The position numbers were made by a program, and so were the translations under genes. The notes beneath the pieces are model-generated. The model saw only the letters and a list, made by a program, of their open reading frames with translations. It was not told where the DNA came from and did no database searches. A stretch of 64,000 bases of DNA from DATFLS01 sp964413425 (GTDB taxonomy: Bacteria; Fidelibacterota; JAANXI01): positions 12,136 through 76,135 of the forward strand of contig CAYPST010000007.1 in NCBI GenBank assembly GCA_964413425.1, given 5' to 3'. Positions 1 to 9,244 of this stretch are shown here, piece after piece; the first letter of the stretch is position 1; each line of letters begins with the position of its first letter.

Positions 1-2
1 AG

Positions 3-2057
3 GTGGATACCAGCGATCCGGAATATTATCAGTGGACCCAGTGGATTTTCTTACAGTTGTACCATATGGGATTGGCCTACAAACGGAAATCACCGGTGAA
101 TTGGTGTCCGAGCTGCGAGACCGTTCTGGCAAATGAACAGGTCATTGAGGGAAAATGTGAACGCTGTGATGCCCCGGTTGTGAAGAAAAATCTGGAGCAA
201 TGGTTCTTCAAGATCACGGAGTATGCCGATGAATTGCTGGAAGGCCTGGGGCGAATCGACTGGCCTGAAAAAACCAAAGCCATGCAGCGCCACTGGATAG
301 GGAAGAGCGTGGGCGCTGAAATATTCTTTCCACTCGCGGGCAATGAAGATCAGACCATCCGAGCCTTCACGACGCGTCCGGATACCATATTCGGGGCCAC
401 TTATATGGTGTTGGCCCCGGAACATCCTCTGGTAGAAGAGATTACGATTGGAGATCAGCATGAGGTGGTTCAGGACTACATGATGAAGGCGGAGAAGGCG
501 AGTGACATTGAGCGATTGGCTGAAGATCGCGAAAAGACCGGTGTGTTCACCGGAGCTTACGCAATCAATCCGTTTACGAAAGAACAAATGCCAATATGGA
601 TTGCCGATTACGTATTATATACCTACGGAACCGGAGCCATTATGGCCGTACCTGCCCACGATGAGCGCGATTTCGCGTTCGCCCGGAAATATAATTTGCC
701 TATCCGGGAAGTGATCTCGCCGGATAGGGAATCACACGGAGCAGACGAGTGCTACACGGAGTACGGGATTCTTCTGAATTCCGGGAAGTATACCGAGATG
801 ACCTCCCGGGACGCGATGCAGCGAATTGCCGAGGATTGTGAACAGAGAGACATTGGCCGAGCGAGCGTCCAGTATCGGCTGCGCGACTGGCTTATATCGC
901 GGCAGCGGTACTGGGGTGCACCGATTCCCATTGTATACTGCGACAAGTGCGGAACCGTCCCGGTTCCCGAAGAGGATTTGCCGGTAGAATTACCACAGGA
1001 TCTGGATATCAGTGATACCAGAGAAAGCGGGATCGCCCCGCTCGGTCATTCCGAAGACTTCGTTCACACCTCCTGCCCGGAGTGCGGGAATCCGGCCAAA
1101 CGGGAAATTGATACCATGGATACTTTCGTTGATTCCTCCTGGTATTTCCTGCGCTACGTCGACGCCCACTATGATGAGGGGCCCTGGAATCCGGAGCGGG
1201 TGGAAACCTGGCTGCCGGTGGATCAATACGTCGGTGGCGCCGAGCATGCCACGATGCATTTACTCTATGCCCGGTTCGTTATTAAAGCACTGCATGACAG
1301 AGGCCTGCTGGGTTTCGATGAACCCTTTACCCGATTGCTGCACCAGGGCACAATCACCAAGGATGGGGCCAAGATGTCCAAATCGCGCGGCAATACGGTG
1401 AGCCCGGACGAATTTATCGATCAATATGGCTCGGATATTTTCCGCATGTATCTGATGTTCATGGGACCATACGAAGAAGGCGGCGATTGGAGTGACAAAG
1501 GAATCGTCGGTATCAACCGGTTTGTGAACAGAATCTGGCGCTTGGTCCGGAACTTTACTGCAATGAAGAAAAAAACCTGTGAAGATGATACCTTACTGCG
1601 CCTGATGCACAGCACCATCAAGCAGGTCAGGGAAGATACCGAGGCCTTTAAATTCAACACGGCCCTCAGCCGTATTATGGAATACGTCAATGCTCTTTAT
1701 AAAGCAGAAGAGACCGATATCGCCCGGGAAAATCTGGAAACACTCGTCCTGCTCTTAGCCCCATTTGCCCCGCATTTCACCGAGGAATTGTGGGAAATGC
1801 TGGGGCATGCACCATCAATCTTCGAACAACAGATCCCCGACTATGACGAACAGTATCTGCAACAGTCGACGGTGAATATGGTAGTCCAGGTGAATGGGAA
1901 AGTACGCGATACCTTTGATATCGCCGCCGACAGCAGTGAAGAGGAAGTCAAACAAGCCGCTCTGTCCCTGGAGAAAATCCGCAACTACATTGATGGGAAG
2001 GATGTCGTAAAAACAATCGTGATTCCAGGTCGATTAATTAATCTGGTGGTGAAATGA
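3..2057 (+). CDS. leuS: Leucyl-tRNA synthetase, 5'-truncated by window edge
   Basis: Class I aminoacyl-tRNA synthetase that charges tRNA-Leu with leucine and edits mischarged tRNA in its CP1 domain. The gene runs in from outside the window, so the N-terminal HIGH-type motif is missing and 684 residues are visible (bacterial LeuRS is about 800-870). Seen in order: a zinc-ribbon-like insert with CPSC...CERC; the CP1 editing domain with the threonine-rich TTRPDTIFG motif and GTGAIMAVPAHDERD; the catalytic RDWLISRQRYWG segment; KMSKSRGN at about 1371-1394; the anticodon-binding helical domain; and the C-terminal NGKVRDTFDI segment. A coiled-coil gene follows on the same strand after 58 bp, probably co-transcribed. 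The GTG at position 3 is an internal valine, not the start. Confidence 0.97.
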   Translation: MDTSDPEYYQWTQWIFLQLYHMGLAYKRKSPVNWCPSCETVLANEQVIEGKCERCDAPVVKKNLEQWFFKITEYADELLEGLGRIDWPEKTKAMQRHWIGKSVGAEIFFPLAGNEDQTIRAFTTRPDTIFGATYMVLAPEHPLVEEITIGDQHEVVQDYMMKAEKASDIERLAEDREKTGVFTGAYAINPFTKEQMPIWIADYVLYTYGTGAIMAVPAHDERDFAFARKYNLPIREVISPDRESHGADECYTEYGILLNSGKYTEMTSRDAMQRIAEDCEQRDIGRASVQYRLRDWLISRQRYWGAPIPIVYCDKCGTVPVPEEDLPVELPQDLDISDTRESGIAPLGHSEDFVHTSCPECGNPAKREIDTMDTFVDSSWYFLRYVDAHYDEGPWNPERVETWLPVDQYVGGAEHATMHLLYARFVIKALHDRGLLGFDEPFTRLLHQGTITKDGAKMSKSRGNTVSPDEFIDQYGSDIFRMYLMFMGPYEEGGDWSDKGIVGINRFVNRIWRLVRNFTAMKKKTCEDDTLLRLMHSTIKQVREDTEAFKFNTALSRIMEYVNALYKAEETDIARENLETLVLLLAPFAPHFTEELWEMLGHAPSIFEQQIPDYDEQYLQQSTVNMVVQVNGKVRDTFDIAADSSEEEVKQAALSLEKIRNYIDGKDVVKTIVIPGRLINLVVK

Positions 2058-2115
2058 TTCGACCGCCTTTCAATACCCGCACCCCGGAAACCGGGGCGGA
2101 GAGCGAGCGACAAAA

Positions 2116-3117
2116 ATGGGCCTGAAACAGGACTATGATGCTCTCCTGACTGAGAATAAACAGCTCTTCGATGACAGAGATTATCAGGGGTATCTGGAAA
2201 AGGGGAGCAAGCAGACCACATCCGACGTGTTTCTGCGGATTGGGGAAGGCCTTGCTCATCTCAGAGAGCGTCTTGAAAAACGCGCAAGTATCATTGCGCA
2301 GGAACACTCTCTATCGACATTCAATCTGTTTAACGAGATGATCGAAAACCTGAATCGGATATCCAGCCAATTCTTGCAGGAATCAGAATACTCTTTCTAT
2401 CTAATTCCCGAAGTGCACTTACGGGGGTGTATTGAGATATTACAGTCGGATCGGGATCTGATACAGCGCTCCTCTGAATTTCAGACAAAAGCGGGGCGGA
2501 TCCTCAATAAAGCGGAGATTACTGAACAGGATATCCAGGAGTTGGAAAAAAGGTGCCGGAACCTATTGGAAGCAGCCACCAACCGGCAGCAGCGAATTCA
2601 GGAACTGGGTGATAAATTCAGGCATCTGGAAGAAGCAGCCGGCCGGATCGGAAAGCTTATTGATGAGCGCGACCTGAACGAAGCGCGGCACATTGCCGGC
2701 ACTCTCTTCGAGCAGAAAAACGGGTTTTTAAAACCATTTTTGGATTTAATTGAACAGTTTAAAGATCGTAAATTATTTCATACCAGACGAGTGGAATCCG
2801 GAATGTATCGGGATGAACAATCCCTGAAATTCTTTGATTTATACGTGGATGTGCTATCTCACTTAAACCAGATTCTTGATGAACAAGCCGAAAATCTCGA
2901 ACTTTCGCCCTTCAAAGATAAAGCGAGCCAGGCGGCGGCGAAATTAACTGCCCTTGAAGACCAGCGGAAGGAGTTGTATGAGCAGGCTGCTCCCAGAGAA
3001 TCGGAGGAAGAAGGTCAACGCGACGTTGATGAGTCCGCTTGGTCTAAGATTCCTCTGATAGCCATCACGGCACTGATCATTCTGGTGATTACCGTCATTA
3101 TAGTCCTCGTGCTTTAG
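2116..3117 (+). CDS. Tail-anchored coiled-coil protein, unknown function
   Basis: I do not recognise a named family. The 333-residue product has no signal peptide. It is almost entirely helical and rich in Glu, Lys, Arg, Gln and Leu, with heptad-like spacing typical of coiled coils. A short acidic linker (about residues 292-307) is followed by one strongly hydrophobic segment at the extreme C-terminus (about residues 309-333, IPLIAITALIILVITVIIVL) that ends the protein. This is the architecture of a C-tail-anchored protein with a large cytoplasmic domain. It lies 58 bp downstream of leuS on the same strand; the next gene (K+ channel) converges on it. The start is the ATG after a purine-rich GGAGAGCGAGCG stretch. 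A role in envelope or cytoskeletal scaffolding would be guesswork. Confidence 0.85.
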   Translation: MGLKQDYDALLTENKQLFDDRDYQGYLEKGSKQTTSDVFLRIGEGLAHLRERLEKRASIIAQEHSLSTFNLFNEMIENLNRISSQFLQESEYSFYLIPEVHLRGCIEILQSDRDLIQRSSEFQTKAGRILNKAEITEQDIQELEKRCRNLLEAATNRQQRIQELGDKFRHLEEAAGRIGKLIDERDLNEARHIAGTLFEQKNGFLKPFLDLIEQFKDRKLFHTRRVESGMYRDEQSLKFFDLYVDVLSHLNQILDEQAENLELSPFKDKASQAAAKLTALEDQRKELYEQAAPRESEEEGQRDVDESAWSKIPLIAITALIILVITVIIVLVL

Positions 3118-3343
3118 TATAATCCATGATGTAAAGTGTACTTAAAAGAAGGTCTGCAGAGAGTTCGTATCCTTCGACGTGTGCGCATGATGCGCATCAA
3201 ATGGACATGGAGAATGGAAGGAGGGAGGATCGAAGAAAGGATCGTATGTTGACGGTAATTACATTAGTTTACATAATCTATCTTATCGGAACATTTATAT
3301 TGAACTCATCACAACCCAAACCAGCCATACTTTCCGGTTGTTC

Positions 3344-4384
3344 TCACTCTGGGTGTGAGATCGACTTCCCGCTGGCGATGGCTTCTAACTTCTCCAAATT
3401 ATCCCGGTCTCCGATACAAATTAAAATGTCTCCGGCATTGATAACCATATCCGAGGCAGGATTGAACTGCATTTCATTGGAACTATCCAGGATGGCGGTG
3501 ACAATCGTATCGAACCGGCTGCGAATTGGTGTATCGATCAGTGCCGCCCCTGCCAGTTCTGACTGTTCATAGACTCGAATCTGATCAATGACCAGATTCA
3601 GCTTCTTCTGCCTGGAAACAATTTCGATAAAATCATCAACATGCGGCGATAACATCATCTGGGCCATTTTATGCCCGCCGATTTCGTATGGGTTTACCAC
3701 CTTATTTACGCCGGCCGCCCGCATCTTCGTCTGGGTGCCCTCCTCACTACAGCGTGTCAGGATAAAAAGGTCCGAATTGAGTTGACGTGCTGACAGAGCA
3801 ACAAACAGATTATCCGCGTCGGTCGCCAGGACAGCCACTAACCCTCTTGCCCGTTCCACACCGGCTTTTCTCAGTACCGCATCCTCAATGGCAGAGCCCT
3901 CGATATAGGTAAACCCGGATTCGGCAAGTGTACTCACGGCGTCGGGATTGTTTTCGATGATCACGACATCCTGATGTCGCCGGTGGAATTCTGCGGCGAT
4001 GACCCGTCCCATCCGACCGTATCCACAGATAATATAATGATCTTTCATGGCATTAATCCGTCGTAGTAATGTTCGGTTTCTCCAGAATGGCACTTCGATT
4101 AAAAATTGAGCGACTTGAGAGACACCGGTATAGGCCAGGAGGCTAATCCCAAAGATAATGAGAACAAGGGTCCATGCCTGTCCCATGGGTGAAAGCGGCT
4201 TCACTTCCCGGAATCCGACCGTGCTCAGCGTGATGATCGTCATATAAAAGGATTCCAGAAGCGTCCAACCCTCAATGAGTGTGAATCCCAGGGTACCAGA
4301 GATAATCAAAGTGAGAAAAACAATAAGGATGCGGCGGATATTGCGAGATCGCGGGGATAATCCTGTCTGATTCGCTGTGATCAT
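3344..4384 (-). CDS. Potassium channel with RCK (TrkA-N/TrkA-C) gating domains
   Basis: Two-transmembrane-helix K+ channel fused to a cytoplasmic RCK regulator (346 residues), the MthK/Kch type. The N-terminal helix (about residues 17-37) and a second helix (about 68-88) flank a pore loop. Its selectivity filter reads STVGFREV, so it is TVGF rather than the commoner TVGYGD. A Rossmann TrkA-N domain begins near residue 118 with YIICGYGRMGRV (the nucleotide-binding glycine pattern), and a TrkA-C domain occupies about residues 260-340. Its start overlaps the stop of the upstream MscS-like gene by four bases (ATGA), so the two are probably translationally coupled. Family knowledge predicts gating by Ca2+ or nucleotide; the ligand here cannot be told. 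Confidence 0.93.
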   Translation of the reverse strand: MITANQTGLSPRSRNIRRILIVFLTLIISGTLGFTLIEGWTLLESFYMTIITLSTVGFREVKPLSPMGQAWTLVLIIFGISLLAYTGVSQVAQFLIEVPFWRNRTLLRRINAMKDHYIICGYGRMGRVIAAEFHRRHQDVVIIENNPDAVSTLAESGFTYIEGSAIEDAVLRKAGVERARGLVAVLATDADNLFVALSARQLNSDLFILTRCSEEGTQTKMRAAGVNKVVNPYEIGGHKMAQMMLSPHVDDFIEIVSRQKKLNLVIDQIRVYEQSELAGAALIDTPIRSRFDTIVTAILDSSNEMQFNPASDMVINAGDILICIGDRDNLEKLEAIASGKSISHPE

Positions 4385-6627
4385 GCACCACGCTCTGGTT
4401 GATCATCCCGGGGTTCTCGGGCCGGTGGTTCCGAAGTATGGTGCGGAGATGGTTGGTTGGAAAAAATACTCCGAAGCACCTCAATATCATTCTGGCTGTC
4501 AATTTTCAAGTGTACATCGCGCTGAGGAAATGGAATCCCGATTCCTTTCTCCTGAAACGCCTGATGGATTTGAAAATTAATATCACTCTTGATATTGTTC
4601 ACACCTTCCTGGGGATCATTGATCCAGATTAAGAGCTCGAAGTCCAGTGAACTTTCGCCGAATTCCTTAAACCAGATCCGCGGCCGCGGAAGAGCAAGCA
4701 CCCGCGGATGGGCGTCTGCAATTTCGAGCAGAACCTCCTGTACCCATTCCGGATTGGTGCCGTATTCCACTCCGATTGGGACGTGCACTCGGGTCGGGGT
4801 ATTATTCAGGCTCCAATTGATCACCGTTTTTTCAATAAAGTCCGAGTTCGGAACGATGATGGCAATGTTATCCCGGGTCAAAATCGTTGTGCTGCGCGCA
4901 GAGATCCGGGTGACCGTCCCCAGAATTTCTCCCACCTGAACGAAGTCTTTACTCTTGATGGGTCTTTCAAACAGAATAATCAACCCACTGGCAAAGTTAT
5001 TGGCGATGTTTTGCAGTCCAAATCCAATACCGAGTCCCAACGCGCCTGCAAAGATCTTTAACGTGGTTAGCTGAATTCCCACGCTTTCGACAGCCACCAC
5101 CAGACCAACCACCAGGATAAGGTAATGCGTGATGGTCAATACTGCATGGCGTGCGCCGATGTCCAGCTTCGTCTTTCGGAGGACGCTGGATTTTAAGAAA
5201 TTTCTCACCAGCCGGGACACATACAGGAATAACCCAAAGATCAATATCGCCTTGATAAGTGACCAGATGGTAATAGGCGTGTCCTGCACGTTAAATAACC
5301 GGAACGTGAAAAAAGCGAGGATTGACTCCCCTATCGATTGTTCGCCCATCAGCCACCAGGATTTTGCAATCAGGACTGCCCCAATGAGAATAAGTATGGC
5401 TGAACTTGTGAACTGTGCAATGGTATACACACGTTCCCAGAATTGGGCTGCTCTATCTTCTTCATCTTTCCGCTGCCGTTTTTCGTCAGGCAGAACCCAG
5501 TTCAGTGCATCATAAAGAATACGATTGACCAGTATCCCAAGCAGAACAATAGTAATGGTATAGAAGACGCGACTGAAGATAAAGCCGGATAACTGCACAT
5601 ACCCTAAGACGGATAAAAGACCTCCAACTACAAGAATGAGATATGTGGGGTAATATAATTGTTTCAATATGCGCAATAAACTGCGGTAGAACCTATTCTG
5701 TGTTTCCGGGAACAGCGAGAGGGTGAAATCTCTTCTGGCAAACAAAAGCGAAAATACAACAATGGCTCCCACCCTGTAGACAAATTGCACCAGATGAATC
5801 ACATTCTCATGCAGCTGGAAAAACCGCAAGAGGAACAGAAGAATTACATACAATAACGTCCACTGAAACAAGACTCGAGCCAGGTAGGAAAAATACTTTG
5901 CTATTCTGGTACTACACGGAATTAATCGCTGGCGCTTCCCATCGGGTGCGAAGAGGATTTCCAGTAACCAGCGTGAAAATTTATAGAGAACCACGGCAAC
6001 GGCAACATTAAAAATGGTATTATTAATCTGTGTCGGGAATTGTAATACCAAGGCAGTCACCCAGACACCAAATGTCAGAAAAAGTGTTGGCAGAACCCGG
6101 AGTAAAATTTCCAGAATATATCCGGCCGTGGTGATAGCCAGTATTTTCCGGTCAGCACAGTCATCTCTGAGTCCTTTCAAGTACTGCTTTATAGGACGGT
6201 ATGAAAACGCTAATATTCCAGTGATGAATAAGGCAACCACCAGATACAGAAGATATTCCAGACCGGAAAAATGTCTCCGGAGCGATTCTTGTACTTGTCG
6301 AATGGTTGCATTATCACCCCGGATCACGCCGGAAACATCCTGCCATAATTGCGCAAAGGTCTGGCGGGATACCGGAATCTCCTCCCGCTCAACCAATTGA
6401 CTATAGCGTTCTCGAACGAATTTCAGACTATAGGCTGCGGAAGTATCTACGGTTGATTGGGTGACACTCGCGTCGTCGGTTTTTTCCTGGTTCGGTGCAG
6501 GCGTTGATCGGATGGGCTGCCGGGTGTCAAATGGGACGGGAAACGGATTCTGAGAAACACCTGATTGTGGGGCGATAACCAAAAAGAGCCCGATCAGCAA
6601 ATACTCAGGAATTCGTCGGAATTTCAT
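4381..6627 (-). CDS. Large MscS-family mechanosensitive ion channel
   Basis: 748-residue member of the MscS superfamily, which releases solutes on hypo-osmotic shock. A signal-like N-terminus (about residues 8-26) precedes a periplasmic segment of roughly 100 residues. Many transmembrane helices follow between residues 130 and 530, far more than the three of E. coli MscS, so it resembles the larger MscK/YnaI/MscM-type members. The conserved pore and upper-beta core is clear at about residues 535-600 (FAGALGLGIGFGLQNIANNF, then FERPIKSKDFVQVGEILGTV), followed by the C-terminal alpha/beta vestibule. Its start lies inside the 3' end of the metallo-beta-lactamase gene (23-bp overlap) and its stop overlaps the start of the K+ channel gene, giving a tight three-gene unit. 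The C-terminal 25 residues are polar and probably disordered. Confidence 0.93.
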   Translation of the reverse strand: MKFRRIPEYLLIGLFLVIAPQSGVSQNPFPVPFDTRQPIRSTPAPNQEKTDDASVTQSTVDTSAAYSLKFVRERYSQLVEREEIPVSRQTFAQLWQDVSGVIRGDNATIRQVQESLRRHFSGLEYLLYLVVALFITGILAFSYRPIKQYLKGLRDDCADRKILAITTAGYILEILLRVLPTLFLTFGVWVTALVLQFPTQINNTIFNVAVAVVLYKFSRWLLEILFAPDGKRQRLIPCSTRIAKYFSYLARVLFQWTLLYVILLFLLRFFQLHENVIHLVQFVYRVGAIVVFSLLFARRDFTLSLFPETQNRFYRSLLRILKQLYYPTYLILVVGGLLSVLGYVQLSGFIFSRVFYTITIVLLGILVNRILYDALNWVLPDEKRQRKDEEDRAAQFWERVYTIAQFTSSAILILIGAVLIAKSWWLMGEQSIGESILAFFTFRLFNVQDTPITIWSLIKAILIFGLFLYVSRLVRNFLKSSVLRKTKLDIGARHAVLTITHYLILVVGLVVAVESVGIQLTTLKIFAGALGLGIGFGLQNIANNFASGLIILFERPIKSKDFVQVGEILGTVTRISARSTTILTRDNIAIIVPNSDFIEKTVINWSLNNTPTRVHVPIGVEYGTNPEWVQEVLLEIADAHPRVLALPRPRIWFKEFGESSLDFELLIWINDPQEGVNNIKSDINFQIHQAFQEKGIGIPFPQRDVHLKIDSQNDIEVLRSIFSNQPSPHHTSEPPAREPRDDQPERGA

Positions 6628-7375
6628 AACTCATGCCGTCTTTTGCGAGAAGGATCTCACCTTGATAGTACTGGTGTGCTGTACCGACAATGTCTTGTTG
6701 CTCCATGATTGGATAGAAATGGGTGAACATGGTGGTTTTGGCCCGGGCCAATGCGGCCATTTTGCCGGCTTCCGATGGTGAAAGATGCTTATCATACTCC
6801 GTGGATTCCGGGACGGCACATTCCAAAATCATGAGGTCGGCATTTTTACCAAAGTCGGCGAATGCTTCGCTGTAACCGGTATCCCCGGCATAGACCAATA
6901 CGCTGCCGGACTCATCCTCAATCCGGTAGCCAATGCTATGCTCTGTGTGCCTGGTCTCCCCCGTTTTCATTCTGGCAAAACCCAGGTCAATTTCTTCCCA
7001 TGGATCGCATTCGTGAATGTCAAGAAGAATTTGATCCGAGTCAATCCACTGTCCGTAAATTTGATGTAACTTGTTATAATATTCAACAAACCCTTTCGGT
7101 GCAATGACCTGGATCGTGAAAGAGCCTTCCAGAGAATAATCATTTTTTATGGCAAACAGGAACGGAATAAAATCAATTGTGTGATCCGGATGGAGATGCG
7201 TGTACAGTATATGGTGAATTTCGGAATAATCGTATCCATAATTTGCCACCTGCCGAAGCGCCCCTGCGCCACCATCAAGAAGCAGAAGATGATGTTCGAT
7301 CTGGACAAGATATCCGGGATTTCCACGATTCGGGTACGGAATACACGTGCCGGATCCAAGCACTGTTATTTTCAT
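6605..7375 (-). CDS. Metallo-beta-lactamase fold hydrolase (RNase Z-like)
   Basis: About 256 residues with the metallo-beta-lactamase fold. It opens with the ITVLGSGTCIPYPNRG strand-loop seen in RNase Z and related hydrolases. It then shows the metal-binding THLHPDHTID (HxHxDH) motif near residue 65, a later metal-ligand histidine in GETRHTEHS, AGDTGYSEAF, and a C-terminal MFTHFYP histidine. This arrangement matches the ribonuclease Z/ElaC and arylsulfatase-like branch, but the long arm that grips tRNA in RNase Z is not obvious, so the substrate is uncertain. I chose the ATG at 7375; the open frame could begin with a TTG four codons earlier. The gene is first in the unit with the MscS and K+ channel genes. 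Confidence 0.88.
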   Translation of the reverse strand: MKITVLGSGTCIPYPNRGNPGYLVQIEHHLLLLDGGAGALRQVANYGYDYSEIHHILYTHLHPDHTIDFIPFLFAIKNDYSLEGSFTIQVIAPKGFVEYYNKLHQIYGQWIDSDQILLDIHECDPWEEIDLGFARMKTGETRHTEHSIGYRIEDESGSVLVYAGDTGYSEAFADFGKNADLMILECAVPESTEYDKHLSPSEAGKMAALARAKTTMFTHFYPIMEQQDIVGTAHQYYQGEILLAKDGMSYEIPTNS

Positions 7376-7468
7376 TGTTGAGTCCAATACATTGGTGATT
7401 GTACTCTTGGTTCAGCGGGCCTCATCTTTGCAATTGTTTCTGAATATCAGTTAATTGTAAAGCATAAG

Positions 7469-9244
7469 TTAAAGTGTTTGTCCCAGTGTCAGATGAATAT
7501 TTGCCGGGCTCTCCCCTGCTCTTGGTTTTACTTTGAATCCGCAATCAACCCGAACCATTCCAAGAGGTGTATTATATCTTAATCCGGCACCAATTCCAAT
7601 CCGAATATTCCCTCGGTTTAAGGCCGGACTTTTTTCCCACACATTTCCTGCATCAATGAATACAGCGCCCTGGAGTTGTTTATACAGTTTAATACGAAAT
7701 TCAGTCTGAGAAATCAACTTCGAATACCCGCCGACAGGCTTCTCATTGCGTTGTGGTCCGATGGCTCGATCCCCATACCCGCGCAGTGAGTAATCCCCAC
7801 CTGCAAAAAATCGTTCATAGATGGGAACCGCCGGCGTCGGACCGACTTCGAAGAGCAATCCGGAAGAAAATTTCGTTGCCAGGGTAAATCCAGGAGTGAG
7901 CGGGATATATCTGATATAGTTTGCCGTCAGTCTCAGATACGAGTTCGTGCCCCGAAATATCTGTCCGGCGAAGAGACTCGAGAGATCGAAGTAACTCCCC
8001 TCATCCGGATTAAATAAGTTATCTCTGGTATCTCGGGTGAAGGTCAAACTCACACTCCGAATCCGGTCATTGGTGGAATCAGCCACCGAGGCGGTATCGA
8101 TCCTGGTAAACGTATTATTTTCGATTCGCATTGAGGAAGATAATCTGCAATACTGAACAAGTTCCCTCCCAATCGTCGTCTCCGTGCCCACACGATTGAC
8201 CGAATAGTTTGTTTCCATCTCCCGGCGAAAATAAGAGGTGTTATCAAATCGAGATTTCCAGAGAAAAAAGTGCGGCGCAGTATAGACTCCCTCCAATCGT
8301 ATTTCTCTGAAACTCAGTCTGGTTCGGAATCCGATTTTTTGTCCGGTACCCTGAACATTCCCCTGTAACAGTTCGGTCGACAATCGAATTCGTTCGGCAG
8401 AGCCGTACCCAAGACCAAAATTGAGCTCGCCTGTTTCGGCTTCCATTACCTGGATCTCAACGTTTCTGAGCGGTCCGTTCCCTGCCGAATCTCGTTGCGG
8501 TGTAATAAGCACACTATTAAATAATCCTGTTTTATAAAGATTGTGTTGACTTTTTACCACCTTCTGATGGGTGAATAAATCACCGGGTTGAAGAGCGAGT
8601 TCTCGTTTGATGACATTCACATTGGTTTTCTCGTTTCCGGAAATAATCACAGAATCCACGTACACCGGATGTCCTTCAGTGATGTGGAAAGCAACGTCAA
8701 TGGTATCCTGCATCCTGTCAAGGCGGGGATCCACTTGCGCGTCGATATATCCTATTTCCGCATATCTGTTCACAATACTCCAGGTAGATTCACTCACATT
8801 CAAAAAGCTGAACGGCGCATGCTCCCGGAGACGAATGAAACTGCGCAAGTGAGTTGTGGTCAGGGCATGATTGCCCCGGAATACAATATCACCGACGCGG
8901 GATCTGGGACCTTCTGAAATGGTGATGTTTATCTGTACCCGGTTTGTCTCAACATAGGTGGTATCCCAGGATTGGATTAATGATTCCAAAAATCCACGAT
9001 TATTGTATAAGGTGATTATCGCCCGCAGATCATCCTGAAAGATCTGCGGTTCAAACCGATGCCTTCTCCACCAATGACTCTCTTTGGTGAACATCACCTG
9101 TTTAATCGTGCGCTCGGAGAGATGCTCATTGCCCGAAAACCCGATTGCTTCTGTAAGTGGCGCACCGGCCTGGTTGTTCTGCGCCAGTACTATCTCTCCG
9201 AAAAGGAAAAGACACCATAGTATCGGTAGAAAGCGTGTTCTCAT
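7469..9244 (-). CDS. tamA: Omp85-family outer membrane protein, TamA-like
   Basis: 591-residue outer-membrane protein: cleavable signal peptide (about residues 1-21, ending ...VLAQ), several POTRA domains (to about residue 265), then a 16-stranded beta-barrel domain. The Omp85 signature near the end of the barrel is visible as GGDYSLRGYGDRAIGPQ, and the chain ends in a hydrophobic strand. BamA and TamA share this plan. The gene directly follows tamB, with the tamB stop and tamA start overlapping in ATGA, so the TamA assignment rests mainly on context. Together TamA and TamB form an envelope-spanning module involved in outer-membrane protein and/or lipid transport. Nothing odd is seen; an upstream promoter specific to this gene is unlikely. 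Confidence 0.92.
   Translation of the reverse strand: MRTRFLPILWCLFLFGEIVLAQNNQAGAPLTEAIGFSGNEHLSERTIKQVMFTKESHWWRRHRFEPQIFQDDLRAIITLYNNRGFLESLIQSWDTTYVETNRVQINITISEGPRSRVGDIVFRGNHALTTTHLRSFIRLREHAPFSFLNVSESTWSIVNRYAEIGYIDAQVDPRLDRMQDTIDVAFHITEGHPVYVDSVIISGNEKTNVNVIKRELALQPGDLFTHQKVVKSQHNLYKTGLFNSVLITPQRDSAGNGPLRNVEIQVMEAETGELNFGLGYGSAERIRLSTELLQGNVQGTGQKIGFRTRLSFREIRLEGVYTAPHFFLWKSRFDNTSYFRREMETNYSVNRVGTETTIGRELVQYCRLSSSMRIENNTFTRIDTASVADSTNDRIRSVSLTFTRDTRDNLFNPDEGSYFDLSSLFAGQIFRGTNSYLRLTANYIRYIPLTPGFTLATKFSSGLLFEVGPTPAVPIYERFFAGGDYSLRGYGDRAIGPQRNEKPVGGYSKLISQTEFRIKLYKQLQGAVFIDAGNVWEKSPALNRGNIRIGIGAGLRYNTPLGMVRVDCGFKVKPRAGESPANIHLTLGQTL

Noticed and set aside
1012..1401. Alternative plus-strand frame inside leuS.
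   Set aside because: A shifted reading of the conserved leuS coding sequence.
3201..3572. Plus-strand frame with a hydrophobic N-terminal helix (LTVITLVYIIYLIGTFIL).
   Set aside because: Its C-terminal two thirds are antisense to the K+ channel gene with no family likeness; the hydrophobic stretch is in an AT-rich gap and probably chance.
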